Source: Plutella xylostella (taxonomy: Eukaryota; Arthropoda; Insecta; Lepidoptera; Plutellidae). From it: DNA of 64,000 bases. A program made the translations under genes and the position numbers. The stretch spans positions 3,107,501 through 3,171,500 of the forward strand of contig NC_064012.1 of NCBI RefSeq assembly GCF_932276165.1. The letters are read 5' to 3'. The notes under the pieces were generated by a model. That model made no database searches, was not told where the DNA came from, and saw only the letters and a list, made by a program, of their open reading frames with translations. Shown one piece after another: positions 34,301 through 39,864 of the stretch (its first letter is position 1; every line of letters starts with the position of its first letter).

Positions 34301-37235
34301 AGCTGCATATATAATATATGTAAGTAAGGTAAATTATAGGAACTAGTTCATAGGGTGTTGTGAACTTGTGAATAGTTGTGATGAATATTTGTTGTGTCCA
34401 TCCTTCTGTCTGTCTGTAAAGCAAGACGTGGAGATTTCGAATTTTTAAACCATTAATGTACCTAAGTATACTTATTCAAAACTACGGTTCATTGAAGCTG
34501 TGAAAATATCTCTACCTTCTACTTATTTTTAATTTATGTTGCATAAAACGTAAATTATGACAAGTCATCTATGAATCGATATTTAAACGGTGTTTCCCGT
34601 TAATCTAGATCTATGAAATTTGGCCAGTAAGTACTACCTACCTAGTAAAGTTTAAGTTATCTCATTTCGTTCATTCATTTTCTGCAAACATAAATCAACG
34701 TCGAGCTTTACAACCCAACATAATATTATCTGTCTTTGAAGAGAGAATAAATAAAAAAAGATATTATCTGCAGTCCATTGTCGGGATTTGGGAAAAAACA
34801 AAAGCATTCGGGATGAGCCCCAGCATCTGGCGGGCACATGCGCGGGCGCCGCAAAAAGAACACGAGGGGAGCCGAACTTTGCCGAAATTCGGCGAAGACA
34901 CACGAAGTGTTGAGCTTTAGCTTACGAGAAACGAAGTTTCTGAGTGCTGAGCTACGCCAATCAGGACTCTATCTCGTTGCATTAAAGATACCGATTTAGT
35001 GAGAGGATTTTTTTTGTAAATCTGGAGTAGCTGACCTGTAATTATGGACATCCATGATTCAATCCAGAAATTCGGAGGGACTACAAATGGTAACCACATA
35101 GTTTTATTGAACCTGTTATAAAACGGATTTTTTTTTTGTTAAATATATTTATACTTATATTATGATCACACGTGATGCTGTGTGGAAAATTGTGAAAACT
35201 TTAGCCCATAATTACTTAAATATTTATTAAGCATTAAGTAACAAGAAGGTAGGTTTAAACATCTACTAATAATAATCAAAAAAATTATGATTCAAAAGAT
35301 AAATTGGTAGGTATAAAGTACCTATTCCAAGTAATTTTATGCACCCAAAGATTACAAGTAGTTCTGGGAATTAGCACTGGTATACTTAAAGCTTCTGTCG
35401 TGTGGTGCCTCATGCCATAATTTAACAAAGAGGCCCAGTTGTAAAATATTTACTTAGTCATTTTTATATTACTGTTATAAATAAATTATTATATTTTCTC
35501 ATTCATGCCGGCATAGATAAGAAGTTCATAGGTCATAGTTATCACTATCACACATTTTTGTAGGGCTAATAATTTAAGTAACTAGGTAGGTACTTCAACG
35601 GTTACGAAACATAGATAAACTATACCTACCTACCTACGTTAAACTTTTGTACCTACCTTAGTATTTTGTAAGCACACACACGCAACACACGCACTCACGC
35701 CTTGTACTAATGTACTCCCTTGCGGGGTAGGCAGAGGTGCATTGCTGCACCCACTTTTCGCCAGAGTGTTATGTTAGTCCCAATGTAATAGGGGGCGGGC
35801 CTATTGCCATTTTACGGGCACATCCAAGACCCGAGAACAAATATCTCTGTTAAAACAAATATCTGCCCCAGCCGGGAATCGAACCCGGGACCATCGGCTC
35901 AGTAGTCAGGGTCACTAACCACTACGCCATTCGGTCGTCTTTTTGTTTTTGTAAGATAACTAGTTAACCTAAGTCTACTTTTATATGCTGATAGATAACT
36001 TAGGCTAAGTTTTTAATTGGGATGGGATAACTGAAACATCTAGGAATTACTCTTACTCCAGAGATACATCATACATATTTTAGGTAACAGAGATATTGCA
36101 GGGTAATTCAATCCTTTATTAAATACATGATCATGTTTATCGCATTCCTCGCCGTTGTTAGGAATGCTATATAATATTATAAAACTCTTTTTATTCTATA
36201 ATTGATGCAACTTTCATTAAATAAATGTATTACAGGACATTTGGGCATCTACGAGGGTTCCTCTTGAGATAAACTTGACCCCCAGAACATAAATTATTAA
36301 CAGTAACCGTAAGCAGAGATTACTGACTAGTTACTACGTAATCGAAAGCTAGATTCAAAATTCTAAGCTTAAAACAGCGGTTACATCACTTACATCATGA
36401 ATTCATCATCTCTAATCTAGCAGTGTTATAAAGTAGTTAAAACCGACAGTAGCCACAGAGTAGTTGCGAGATAAAACGTTATCGGCGTCCTGTTTCCACC
36501 ATCCCGGCTGATAAGCGGGTTCGATGCTCGCCAGGGACCAGCCGAAATGTGCGCTACTCATTCATATTAATTAAGAAGGGTACTAGGTACTTAATTAATT
36601 ATTGTGAAAAGGAAATACATGTTGTACTTAGTCGTACTTATGCCCTATAAGAAAACGTGATAAGTACCTGATAATATCCAATTTCATTGATTAAGTTTAC
36701 CGGCAGAATTTTTCAATCTTTGATTTAATTTCACGTGCCAAACTACTATCTACGGCTACGTAGGAGCCCGCTATACTAAACTGAAGAAAAGTTTGAAAAA
36801 CTAACAGCATATTTACCTACATACAATTATAGTTTAAGGGAGACACAAGATAACAGGAACACTTTCATTGTAATTTAATGGATACAAGTTTACTAACACT
36901 AGCTTTTGTTATCCTAGCTTGAAAAACTAGGCTCATGTAGCCCGAGCATAAGTCAAACACGATTCACCCTGAACATCCATCCTCCAATCAGCACATCACT
37001 CGAAACCCCAAAATCCAATCAAAACAAAACATACCTGTCCCTGAATGACGTTGATTGGTTCATCGTGGTCCGCGTTAGCGCCGACCAGCTTGCAGTAGAG
37101 TTCCCGGCCCTCGTCTCCGCAGGTGGCTGTGGCGGTGATCCTCTTGCCGAGAGCCAGGTTGAAGTACGGGGGGGTGAGGATCTCCGCGGCGGCGAGGGGT
37201 ATGAGGAGGACGAGCGCGGTCCACGCGGCCTCCAT
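4344..37235 (-). CDS. LanA: Laminin subunit alpha (LanA type), 5' half, 33 exons
   Basis: Secreted basement-membrane chain that pairs with beta and gamma chains in the laminin heterotrimer. Exons in transcript order: 37035-37235, 34065-34211, 29623-29750, 29040-29148, 28516-28686, 27817-28024, 27490-27699, 27120-27313, 26763-26838, 26272-26409, 25683-25794, 25129-25304, 24519-24695, 22231-22353, 21544-21702, 20624-20772, 19139-19243, 18847-18983, 18219-18357, 17450-17638, 16483-16677, 16005-16166, 14110-14262, 13125-13296, 12342-12496, 11640-11796, 10792-11025, 10245-10407, 9494-9656, 8149-8271, 7175-7349, 4906-5058, 4344-4497. All have GT/AG borders and the phase is unbroken for 5,207 nt (about 1,735 residues). 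The order LamNT, LE, L4b, LE, L4 and wording such as TPPYFNLALGKRITATATCG identify an alpha chain. The start ATG at 37235 opens a signal peptide. The 3' half (coiled coil, LG domains) is left of the window. Many exons have tandem copies of their donor ends nearby, so the donors chosen are the first usable ones and some may be wrong. Confidence 0.96.
4498..4905. other. LanA intron 32, with an interspersed repeat
   Basis: About 4779-4860 is a copy of a widespread lepidopteran element whose head reads TTAGGGTTCCGTACCTCAAG and runs into CCGTCTGTCTGTCTGCCTG. Further copies are at 18087-18175, 25545-25645 (inverse) and, longest, 62172-62746. Nothing else is visible. Confidence 0.6.
5482..7137 (-). 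repeat. Four partial copies of LanA exon 31 with donors
   Basis: Copies at 5482-5640, 6011-6170, 6617-6770 and 7024-7137 repeat the 3' two thirds of exon 31 (PSLLNHTAIGADLGTNDADD.. YFAAPEQYYG), each followed by a GTGAGTCTA donor. The left three share a diverged 5' part (frame-shifted where the true exon has ERSLAVYPH) and share intron segments containing AAAAACAAAAATGTTCATCG and CTAGAATGTAGAC. They look like successive duplications of the exon end plus several hundred bases of intron. I see no acceptor in correct phase, so I treat them as non-coding copies. Confidence 0.85.
6401..6532. mobile_element. Palindromic MITE, family with arms GGTTCGTTATCGACGTCGAT
   Basis: The sequence CGGCTTCGTTATCAACGTAG is followed about 100 bp later by its near inverse GTCGATTACGAACC; the middle has the conserved GATTCGCCATAAATACGG. 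Other copies with the same arms and core are at 8594-8680 (half) and 12836-12946. No coding capacity. Confidence 0.7.
7389..7496. mobile_element. Palindromic MITE, about 108 bp
   Basis: Left arm TCCACCAGACGATCCAACG and right arm CGTTGGATCGTCTGGTGG are inverse repeats, with GGATCGCGCTC-type inner pairing. It lies in LanA intron 30. Short, non-coding, possibly foldable into one long hairpin. Confidence 0.75.
7803..8090 (+). repeat. Interspersed repeat (CCCACTGCTGGGGCA type)
   Basis: Contains CATCACGTCCCCACTGCTGG, AATGAAGGAAGGATTTTAGG and a tail rich in short inverted pieces. Related copies lie at 18720-18830 (plus), 19490-19690 (minus) and 45512-45605 (plus). This head sequence is one of the commonest dispersed repeats of Lepidoptera, from memory of the family; class not decided here. 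Confidence 0.6.
8149..11025 (-). CDS. LanA: LanA exons 27-30: second run of LE repeats
   Basis: Residues about 1348-1575. Exon 27: GTLRCFCDVEGSLDLECDS.. CRPNVIGRTCSACKTGYYGF; exon 28: CICPKNVEGENCDRCKPYTF; exon 29: CKENVMGRVCDHCVPGHYAF followed by CHCDLAGTTDDVCDQ; exon 30: CDMCKEEYFNLQPDSPDGC then CHCFGKTTRCSSAQLYWAE, which ends the LE run and leads into L4. Exon 29 donor choice (9494, GTCAGT) is uncertain because the same exon end recurs five more times to the left and the leftmost copy (8744) has a better GTGAGT donor. Confidence 0.92.
8594..8680. mobile_element. Partial palindromic MITE
   Basis: Carries CGGGTTCGTTATCGACGTCG and a core ATCGCCGTATTTATAGTG like the elements at 6401 and 12836, but the second arm is missing. 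Confidence 0.55.
8744..9493 (-). repeat. Five further copies of a 150-bp unit from LanA exon 29
   Basis: Unit on the minus strand: GCGTTCCCGGACTGCTACC.. to ..GTCACGGGGCAG, a GTCAGT donor, and 42 bp of former intron ending TGTGTGACACTA. Period is exactly 150 bp (50 codons), so translation stays open through four units as VTGQVSVYSGLSCSCVTLAF joining one LE piece to the next. One extra base between the second and first unit (near 9450) breaks the frame with the true exon. The last unit (8744) keeps a different donor, GTGAGT, probably the ancestral one. Units are almost identical, so the expansion is recent. Confidence 0.9.
9902..10273 (-). repeat. 93-bp unit, four tandem copies, from LanA exon 28 end
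   Basis: Units start at about 9902, 9995, 10088 and 10181. Each holds the exon end (CHADSGNCE on the minus strand), the GTGAGTAGCTC donor, about 40 bp of intron and a scrap of exon around DVQRGC. One base differs in the third copy. 93 bp is 31 codons. The donor used in the gene model is the one at 10245. Confidence 0.88.
11505..11580 (+). repeat. Interspersed repeat fragment in LanA intron 26
   Basis: CAGTCCACTGC.. CCTCTCCCAAAGCACGCCA is shared with 42886-42945 in Tmc (CAGTCTACGGC.. CCTCTCCCAAAGCACGCCA). A dispersed lepidopteran repeat; the rest of this intron shows nothing. Confidence 0.55.
11640..19243 (-). CDS. LanA: LanA exons 17-26: L4b / domain IV'' region
   Basis: Residues about 827-1347, a cysteine-poor stretch typical of the extra globular domain of arthropod laminin alpha. 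Recognisable pieces: VFPGYSWKGYVVFSLLQ (exon 17), YRMVLKYVNPLKDPVTAS (exon 18), FVMNPGNWTVTIKTTKEV (exon 19), DYFVLIPEAYYEATVLTKLV (exon 20), GPYVLLVQYVTPVNATAQN (exon 21), GVINFNSCPYTAPCRQLVLD (exon 22), GRAACLRRDGQCVPAVFSG (exon 23), PAPQDYVLLLHYYQPHHP (exon 24), ARAHVAHCPSTSGCRALVQ (exon 25), GVWLDYILVVAAADYVDS (exon 26). Exons 17, 20, 21, 22 and 23 start and end on whole codons. Donor-end duplications affect exons 22, 23, 24 and 25. Confidence 0.93.
12171..12341 (-). repeat. Partial duplicate of LanA exon 25 end
   Basis: The segment CTGCAGCGTGAGTGTGAAG.. with exon codons QHNFTLTLQ and a GTATAC donor occurs at 12342 (used) and again at 12232-12300; between them ACACTAGCAGCGTGTGCTAC recurs. 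Thus a unit of about 110 bp with exon end, donor and intron start is present about twice. Confidence 0.8.
12836..12946. mobile_element. Palindromic MITE, best copy of its family
   Basis: Left arm ACGGGTTCGTTTTCGACGTA, right arm ATCAACGTCGATAAGGAACC, core GATTCGCCATAAATATGC. Lies in LanA intron 24. Confidence 0.7.
13040..13124 (-). repeat. 29-bp repeat of the LanA exon 24 donor
   Basis: CCACCCGGGTCAGTACACTA occurs three times on the minus strand, giving GTCAGT donors at 13124, 13095 and 13066, 29 bp apart. Only the first (13124) gives the phase needed to join exon 25 as PE TTLLVN. Use of the others would shift the frame by two bases each. Confidence 0.85.
13385..14050 (-). repeat. Decayed partial copies of LanA exon 23
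   Basis: Pieces of exon 23 recur at about 13425-13465 (CCCGTCATGTATTCCACTTG), 13560-13650 (GAGTCGACGGCGCCGCTGAA) and 13900-13960 (GAGTCAACAGCTCCGCTGAA), plus a donor-like TGTACCTTCTTA at 14023-14034. They are more diverged than the other arrays, so older. No open copy remains. Confidence 0.7.
15242..15403 (-). CDS. Complete third copy of LanA exon 22 (candidate extra or alternative exon)
   Basis: Also 162 bp, phase 0 to phase 0, open, with a CTAG acceptor and a GTAAGT donor, which is stronger than the donors of the other two copies. Encodes VTVRFQSGEGTEEAGVINFN to RVTDTNNVVYLD. As for the copy at 15515, use is unknown. Confidence 0.5.
15515..15676 (-). CDS. Complete second copy of LanA exon 22 (candidate extra or alternative exon)
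   Basis: 162 bp, 54 codons, phase 0 at both ends, CTAG acceptor and GTGAGT donor. It differs from exon 22 at 16005-16166 by few codons (GSEEAG for GTEEAG, TNNVV for TSNVV). Nothing prevents its inclusion, which would add 54 residues without a frame change. Whether it is used cannot be seen from DNA. Confidence 0.5.
16678..17449. other. LanA intron 20
   Basis: Contains a (GAAT)n run at 16706-16724 followed by ATACTTTATTGACAGAAAAA, the look of the 3' end of an inverted SINE or LINE. Positions 17215-17400 are GC-richer with no recognisable feature. Confidence 0.45.
17755..18010 (-). repeat. Diverged tRNA-derived SINE-like copy
   Basis: AACACCCAAGACCCGAGTGCAAATATCTGTC and CAGGGCCACTAACCACAACG match the tail and body of the SINE-like copies at 32307-32542 and 35689-35941 but the promoter boxes are lost. 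Lies in LanA intron 19. Confidence 0.5.
18382..18482. mobile_element. MITE fragment, ACAGGGTGTTGCAAAAAGGG family
   Basis: Starts ACAGGGTGTTGCAAGAAGGG and continues GTGACTCAGGGGGTCA.., as in the complete element at 47153-47404. Other pieces of the same family are at about 7548-7690, 21275-21345 and 33334-33405. Confidence 0.6.
19736..20459 (-). repeat. Three partial copies of LanA exon 16, interleaved with a MITE
   Basis: Copies at about 19736-19830, 20074-20160 and 20369-20455. Each repeats CDIGGSTDN then skips about 60 bp and resumes IRAHYFPTLHQFQYE with a GTGAGG or similar donor. Two of the three abut a copy of the palindromic MITE with arms AATTTAGTATCTGAGATTA (19826-19980 and 20455-20613). 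The units are therefore exon end plus MITE, duplicated together. Confidence 0.8.
20455..20613. mobile_element. Palindromic MITE, arms CTCAGATACTAAA / TTTAGTATCTGAG
   Basis: Internal arms CCGAACGGTTCATCAACAGT and CTGTTGATGAACCATTCAGA also pair. It ends ten bases from the donor of exon 16 (20624). Family members: about 356-455, 19826-19980, 28093-28259, 32795-32936. Confidence 0.75.
20624..28024 (-). CDS. LanA: LanA exons 6-16: first run of laminin EGF-like (LE) repeats
   Basis: Residues about 253-826. Exon 6 closes the LamNT domain (YFYSIKDIEIGGRC) and opens LE repeat 1 (CMCNGHADNC..). The exons then carry eight-cysteine LE repeats, recognisable from C.C...G....C....G.C.C....G..C..C..GYY phrases such as CRSKYAGRTCNQCEAGYYNY (exon 10) and CKEGFGGARCDQC (exon 11). 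Exon 14 contains the alpha-type insert GRICNDCKPLYWNLQEYNP; exon 16 ends DQPIRAHYFPTLHQFQYE, the lead into the L4b region. Exons 13 and 16 have partial tandem copies downstream (22848-24346 and 19736-20459), which skip out cleanly because exon 13 joins exon 14, and exon 16 joins exon 17, in phase. Confidence 0.94.
21826..21975 (+). repeat. Dispersed lepidopteran repeat (CCGACTTCAAAAAAAAGGAG type)
   Basis: AACCGACTTCAAAAAAAAGG, GGTTCTCAATTCGTCGGGAT and CCGATTACTCCGCCGTTAAT form a block I recognise as a widespread element of moth genomes. Lies in LanA intron 14. No coding. Confidence 0.55.
22688..22809. mobile_element. Palindromic MITE, arms GCACGGGGCGC / GCGCC..
   Basis: Arms GGGGCGCTATTAAGACGTGA and TCACGTCTTACATGCGCC are inverse; inner TGAGGCTGCGCGATGTGAGT. 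Further copies at 26124-26224 and 46069-46188, the last in the opposite order. Confidence 0.75.
22848..24346 (-). repeat. Five partial copies of LanA exon 13, each with a donor and a MITE
   Basis: Copies at 22848-22960, 23133-23247, 23575-23687, 23905-24019 and 24232-24346 repeat the last 37 or so codons of exon 13 (FDGNKCDHCKEHFYNYPACE.. GVIPSFAG) with a GTGAGTG donor. Between copies lies a MITE of the ACAGGGTGTTGCAAAAAGGG family, inverted repeats at both ends. Each copy begins at CTAGCTGGTGCAACTTCGAC; the AG there is in the wrong phase to follow exon 13. The true exon is the complete one at 24519-24695. Confidence 0.88.
26124..26224. mobile_element. Diverged palindromic MITE copy
   Basis: GAGCTAGCATAGCAAAAGTT and its inverse end GCGCCCCATGCTAGCTC; middle TTTTGAGGCTGCACAATGTG matches the copies at 22688 and 46069. 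Confidence 0.6.
28093..28259. mobile_element. Palindromic MITE, full-length, 167 bp
   Basis: Ends CTAAAGTCTGTTTTTTAATC and its inverse GATAAAAAAAAACAGACTTTAG; inner arms GATTCTGAACAGTCCATCAA and TTTCAGAATCTGTCAATTTA. The best-preserved member of this family in the window; lies in LanA intron 5. Confidence 0.75.
28516..37235 (-). CDS. LanA: LanA exons 1-5: signal peptide and laminin N-terminal domain
   Basis: Residues 1-252. Residues 1-17 (MEAAWTALVLLIPLAAA) are a signal peptide; mature protein starts near EILTPPYFNLALG. Exon 1 ends ..VIQGQ and exon 2 continues ICDYCD, the conserved alpha-chain junction. Exon 2 has ETWWQSPPLSRGMKYNEVN, exon 3 PGLWALEKSTDYGKTFKPWQ, exon 4 CERYFGKESIQPITRDDSV and CSTEYSKIVPLEGGE, exon 5 LQEWTRATNVRLRLLRTKN and VARQDPTVTRR. 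This LamNT fold is the polymer-forming end of laminin. Phases: exon 3 ends with two bases of a codon, the others end on whole codons. Introns 1 and 2 (2.8 and 4.3 kb) are the longest in the gene. Confidence 0.95.
29751..34064. other. LanA intron 2 (4.3 kb)
   Basis: No exon-like sequence. Holds a run of nine or more G near 29858, a SINE-like copy (32307-32542), a palindromic MITE (32795-32936) and fragments of two other families: ACAGGGTGTAACGAAAGTGG at 33334 and ACTTACGAGCAACGAAAAAG at 33452. The last family, with arms reading GAGCAATGAAAAAGTTCC, also occurs near 44507, 51170 and 51552. Between 29900 and 32300 I see only AT-rich unique sequence. Confidence 0.55.
32307..32542 (-). mobile_element. 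tRNA-derived SINE-like element, copy 1
   Basis: On the minus strand it begins GACGACCGAATGGCGTAGTG (A-box like) and has GGTTCGATTCCCGGC (B box) about 45 bases on, then a body that includes GTGGGTGCAGCAATGCACCT. It is nearly identical over its whole length to 35689-35941, apart from a 24-bp gap near the 3' part. Transcription by RNA polymerase III is inferred from the boxes. Confidence 0.75.
34212..37034. other. LanA intron 1 (2.8 kb)
   Basis: Contains the second SINE-like copy (35689-35941). The rest is AT-rich with no exon, RNA gene or repeat that I can name. Confidence 0.55.
35689..35941 (-). mobile_element. tRNA-derived SINE-like element, copy 2
   Basis: Same A- and B-box arrangement and the same orientation as the copy at 32307; has an additional stretch TTATGTTAGTCCCAATGTAA in its 3' part, so it may be the more complete one. 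A shorter promoter-bearing fragment (GGGAATCGAACCCGGGACC) lies at 44690-44775. Confidence 0.75.
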
Positions 37236-38875
37236 GGTGTTGGCGCGTCCGCGGTCTCCCGCCGAATGACGCGCGCGCCGGCTCCAGACCGACACGCTAT
37301 CGTCATTTAATTTTGGCGGACTGGATCGTTCGTGATTGATAGGTTGCTGTTTTGGCGTGTTGTTTGGGGATGGTTTCGCGGGTCAGCCGCTGCCGCTGTA
37401 GGCGGTTTGATGATACTCATTATTTCCGTTTTTAGAATTATTTTATATTTTATCAAATCTAAGTCCTGAAACTATGTTACCTAGGTAAGGTGGGTATTAT
37501 ACCTACCTACTTAGTTGCATAAATTACCTAAAAGATTTTTAGTTTCGCTGTAACTGCAGATAGGTTAAAAAAAAAAAAAAAATTTAAACCTACAGGTCTT
37601 CAGGGACTACAATAGTGAATATAGCAGGGACCAGCAGGGACGTAGGTATTCATTAAACGAATTAAACTTTCGATTCTTTATTATAAGGATTATGTGCGAA
37701 ATTGTAGAGTTAGACCCATCGAACTAATAAGTAGTAACATTAGTTCAATGGTTAGACCCAAATTTCCACCAGCAATTAAGATTTTGAGGATTTCCATGAT
37801 ATAAGTCATGGATCACGACACAAAATATTGACTTTAAGTCAAAATATGCATTTTAGTCTAGGTAAGTACCTACTTATTAATTCATTTTAATTTTTAATTA
37901 GCTTTTTTTCTCATAGTGTGTACTGTACTTACTTATCTTCTTCTTAGAGTGTAGGATTCATCATCATCATTTCAAGCTCACATGGCACAGATTCGTCTGT
38001 TTTAACTTGCAGTAGCGATTCTAATTGATTAATCAACACTTTTTATTACGTACTTATATTTTTCTTCTTATATTTATAGAATTCCAGTGGACAAAGTTAT
38101 ACCTAGGTTGATGTTTCTAAAACTTAATTTTGGGCCTACTGAAATCGACTTCATTACATAGGTATATAGTGTCGTAGTTCCACGTACCCAGTTCTTTGAA
38201 TACTTTGGTACTTACTTAAAATCAATCGGGGATTAACCTAGTGACGTTGCGTGGCCATATTTGTTGCTTTGACAATCATATTTTGTAAACAGAGAGGCTT
38301 CTTGGAAAGGACATCGGTATGTATCTGTATGTACAATGCCTTTTAATAATATAAAACGATGCCTGTTAATATTACTTAAATTGTTTTTTAAATAGGTATT
38401 TGTCTCTATTTACTTATAGGTAGGAAGGTGTAGTACCTAACTATAAGTAAATAGAGAGATTACCTATTACGTAACATATCCGTAACTATGTATAATGTCA
38501 ACACTCAAAAGATTAGATTTATCCGGCATTCTGTTTGTTATGTAAAGTAGTGTTTAAGTAATGCATTAATTATTCATTATTACTAAAATACTGTTTATGG
38601 TATTACCTACAGATGTAAGTTGATAGAGGCTTTGAATTAAAAAAAGCTTCGACAACTTCCTACCGGTTAATTGAAAAAAGCTCTCGCCAAGCTTTTATTT
38701 TAAATTACTTACTTACTGTTAAATTAAAAACTTGTAACTATCTTGATTATTATAAATGTGTTTTTTATGGGGGTGTGTGTGTTCATGCTTTGGTAGGGAA
38801 AATGACACTTTTGTAGAATCAAAAACTGTTTGTAACAAATCTATAGAACTTTAATTAAAAATAGTGACTAGAATT
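37236..38875. other. Spacer between Tmc (3' end) and LanA (5' end)
   Basis: The first 60 or so bases next to LanA are GC-rich (CGCGCGCCGGCTCC) and presumably belong to the LanA 5' UTR and promoter; no TATA box is obvious. The remaining sequence is AT-rich with short direct repeats such as CTCTATTTACTTATAGGTAG near 38405 paired with its inverse near 38440, a possible small hairpin. No gene. Confidence 0.5.
38850..38855 (-). terminator. Possible Tmc poly(A) signal ATTAAA
   Basis: ATTAAA on the minus strand, about 20 bases after the Tmc stop codon (38876-38878). It is very close to the stop, so a longer 3' UTR ending at another signal is equally possible. Confidence 0.3.
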
Positions 38876-39864
38876 CTACAAAGAGTATTGATATTTATGA
38901 CCGTCCTCCGGTTTTTTTTCTAAAGCCGCTTTATATTCCTTGAAACTGTCTACACTGCTCTGTCTTCTAAGGGATTTTGAATCAGGTTTACTTTTCATCA
39001 TTGGCAATCCGGTGGAGTCGCTTTTGTCATCAACTTTTTTGATTACAGACTTTTTAGTGTGTAAAGTTTCATCATCACTTTCAGTTACACTTATAGTTAT
39101 AACAGGTATGACTGAGCCCGTTGAGTGTTGTTGAGATTGCGTACTTGTTTCAGAAGCCTGTTTTTGGCTCGGTTTCCTTTTTTCGTTATCCTCATTTTTA
39201 ACCATCTCTACTTCTTTGCCATCTTCCACTGGATGTGTTATTTTTCTTTCCACTGCTTTCTTGTCAGTTTTTTCTTCATCATTGCTAGTTTGAATCCGTA
39301 ATTTATTCTTCTTATTTGTTTCATCTTTAATTTTGAACAATGCTTCTCTGATGAGGTCACTTTTCTTTCGTATGCCAGCGGTAGCTGAGACAGTGATATC
39401 TTTGAATTTTAACACATCTTTTGGTAGCGTTTCGTGGAAGTCAGTGTCCGTGTCATCATTGTTTGGGGATTGGGAATCATCGTTTTCAATTTCTGGAACA
39501 GCTTCCACGTCCGATTTACGATCCAGAGCAATGTTCACAATCTTTGCAAAAATACCACCTGTGGAAATACCAACTTGTTAATCAATATGTTTTTGATCAG
39601 CCAAACACATAAATATTTTCTATTAAAAACAAAGGGAATTTACTAACCTCTCTTAAGTTTTGAAGCTCTTTTGATTTCTTGAGCTTCTTCACCAGGAGTT
39701 TTTTCATCCGATTCAATTGATTTACTTAAGGGTAGAGTCGGGAGTGCTTTCTTCCACCGAGCAAAGGGGGTGTTATCCATTGCTGATGAACCGACCCGAC
39801 GCCTAGTATCAGCCAGCTGGAACATTTTCCTTCTCTCCTCTGTCCTCTCTCTGCGTAGTTGTAT
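38876..39864 (-). CDS. Tmc: Tmc exons 12-13: charged cytoplasmic tail
   Basis: Residues about 1137-1435. Exon 12 begins IQLRRERTEERRKMFQLADT, the conserved basic segment after the last membrane helix of TMC proteins, and contains FARWKKALPTLPLSKS. Exon 13 is a single 683-bp exon of low-complexity charged sequence (EDGKEVEMVKNEDNEKRKPS, SVTESDDETLHTKKSV) ending DGHKYQYSL. No domain is recognised in the tail, which is likely disordered. Confidence 0.88.
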
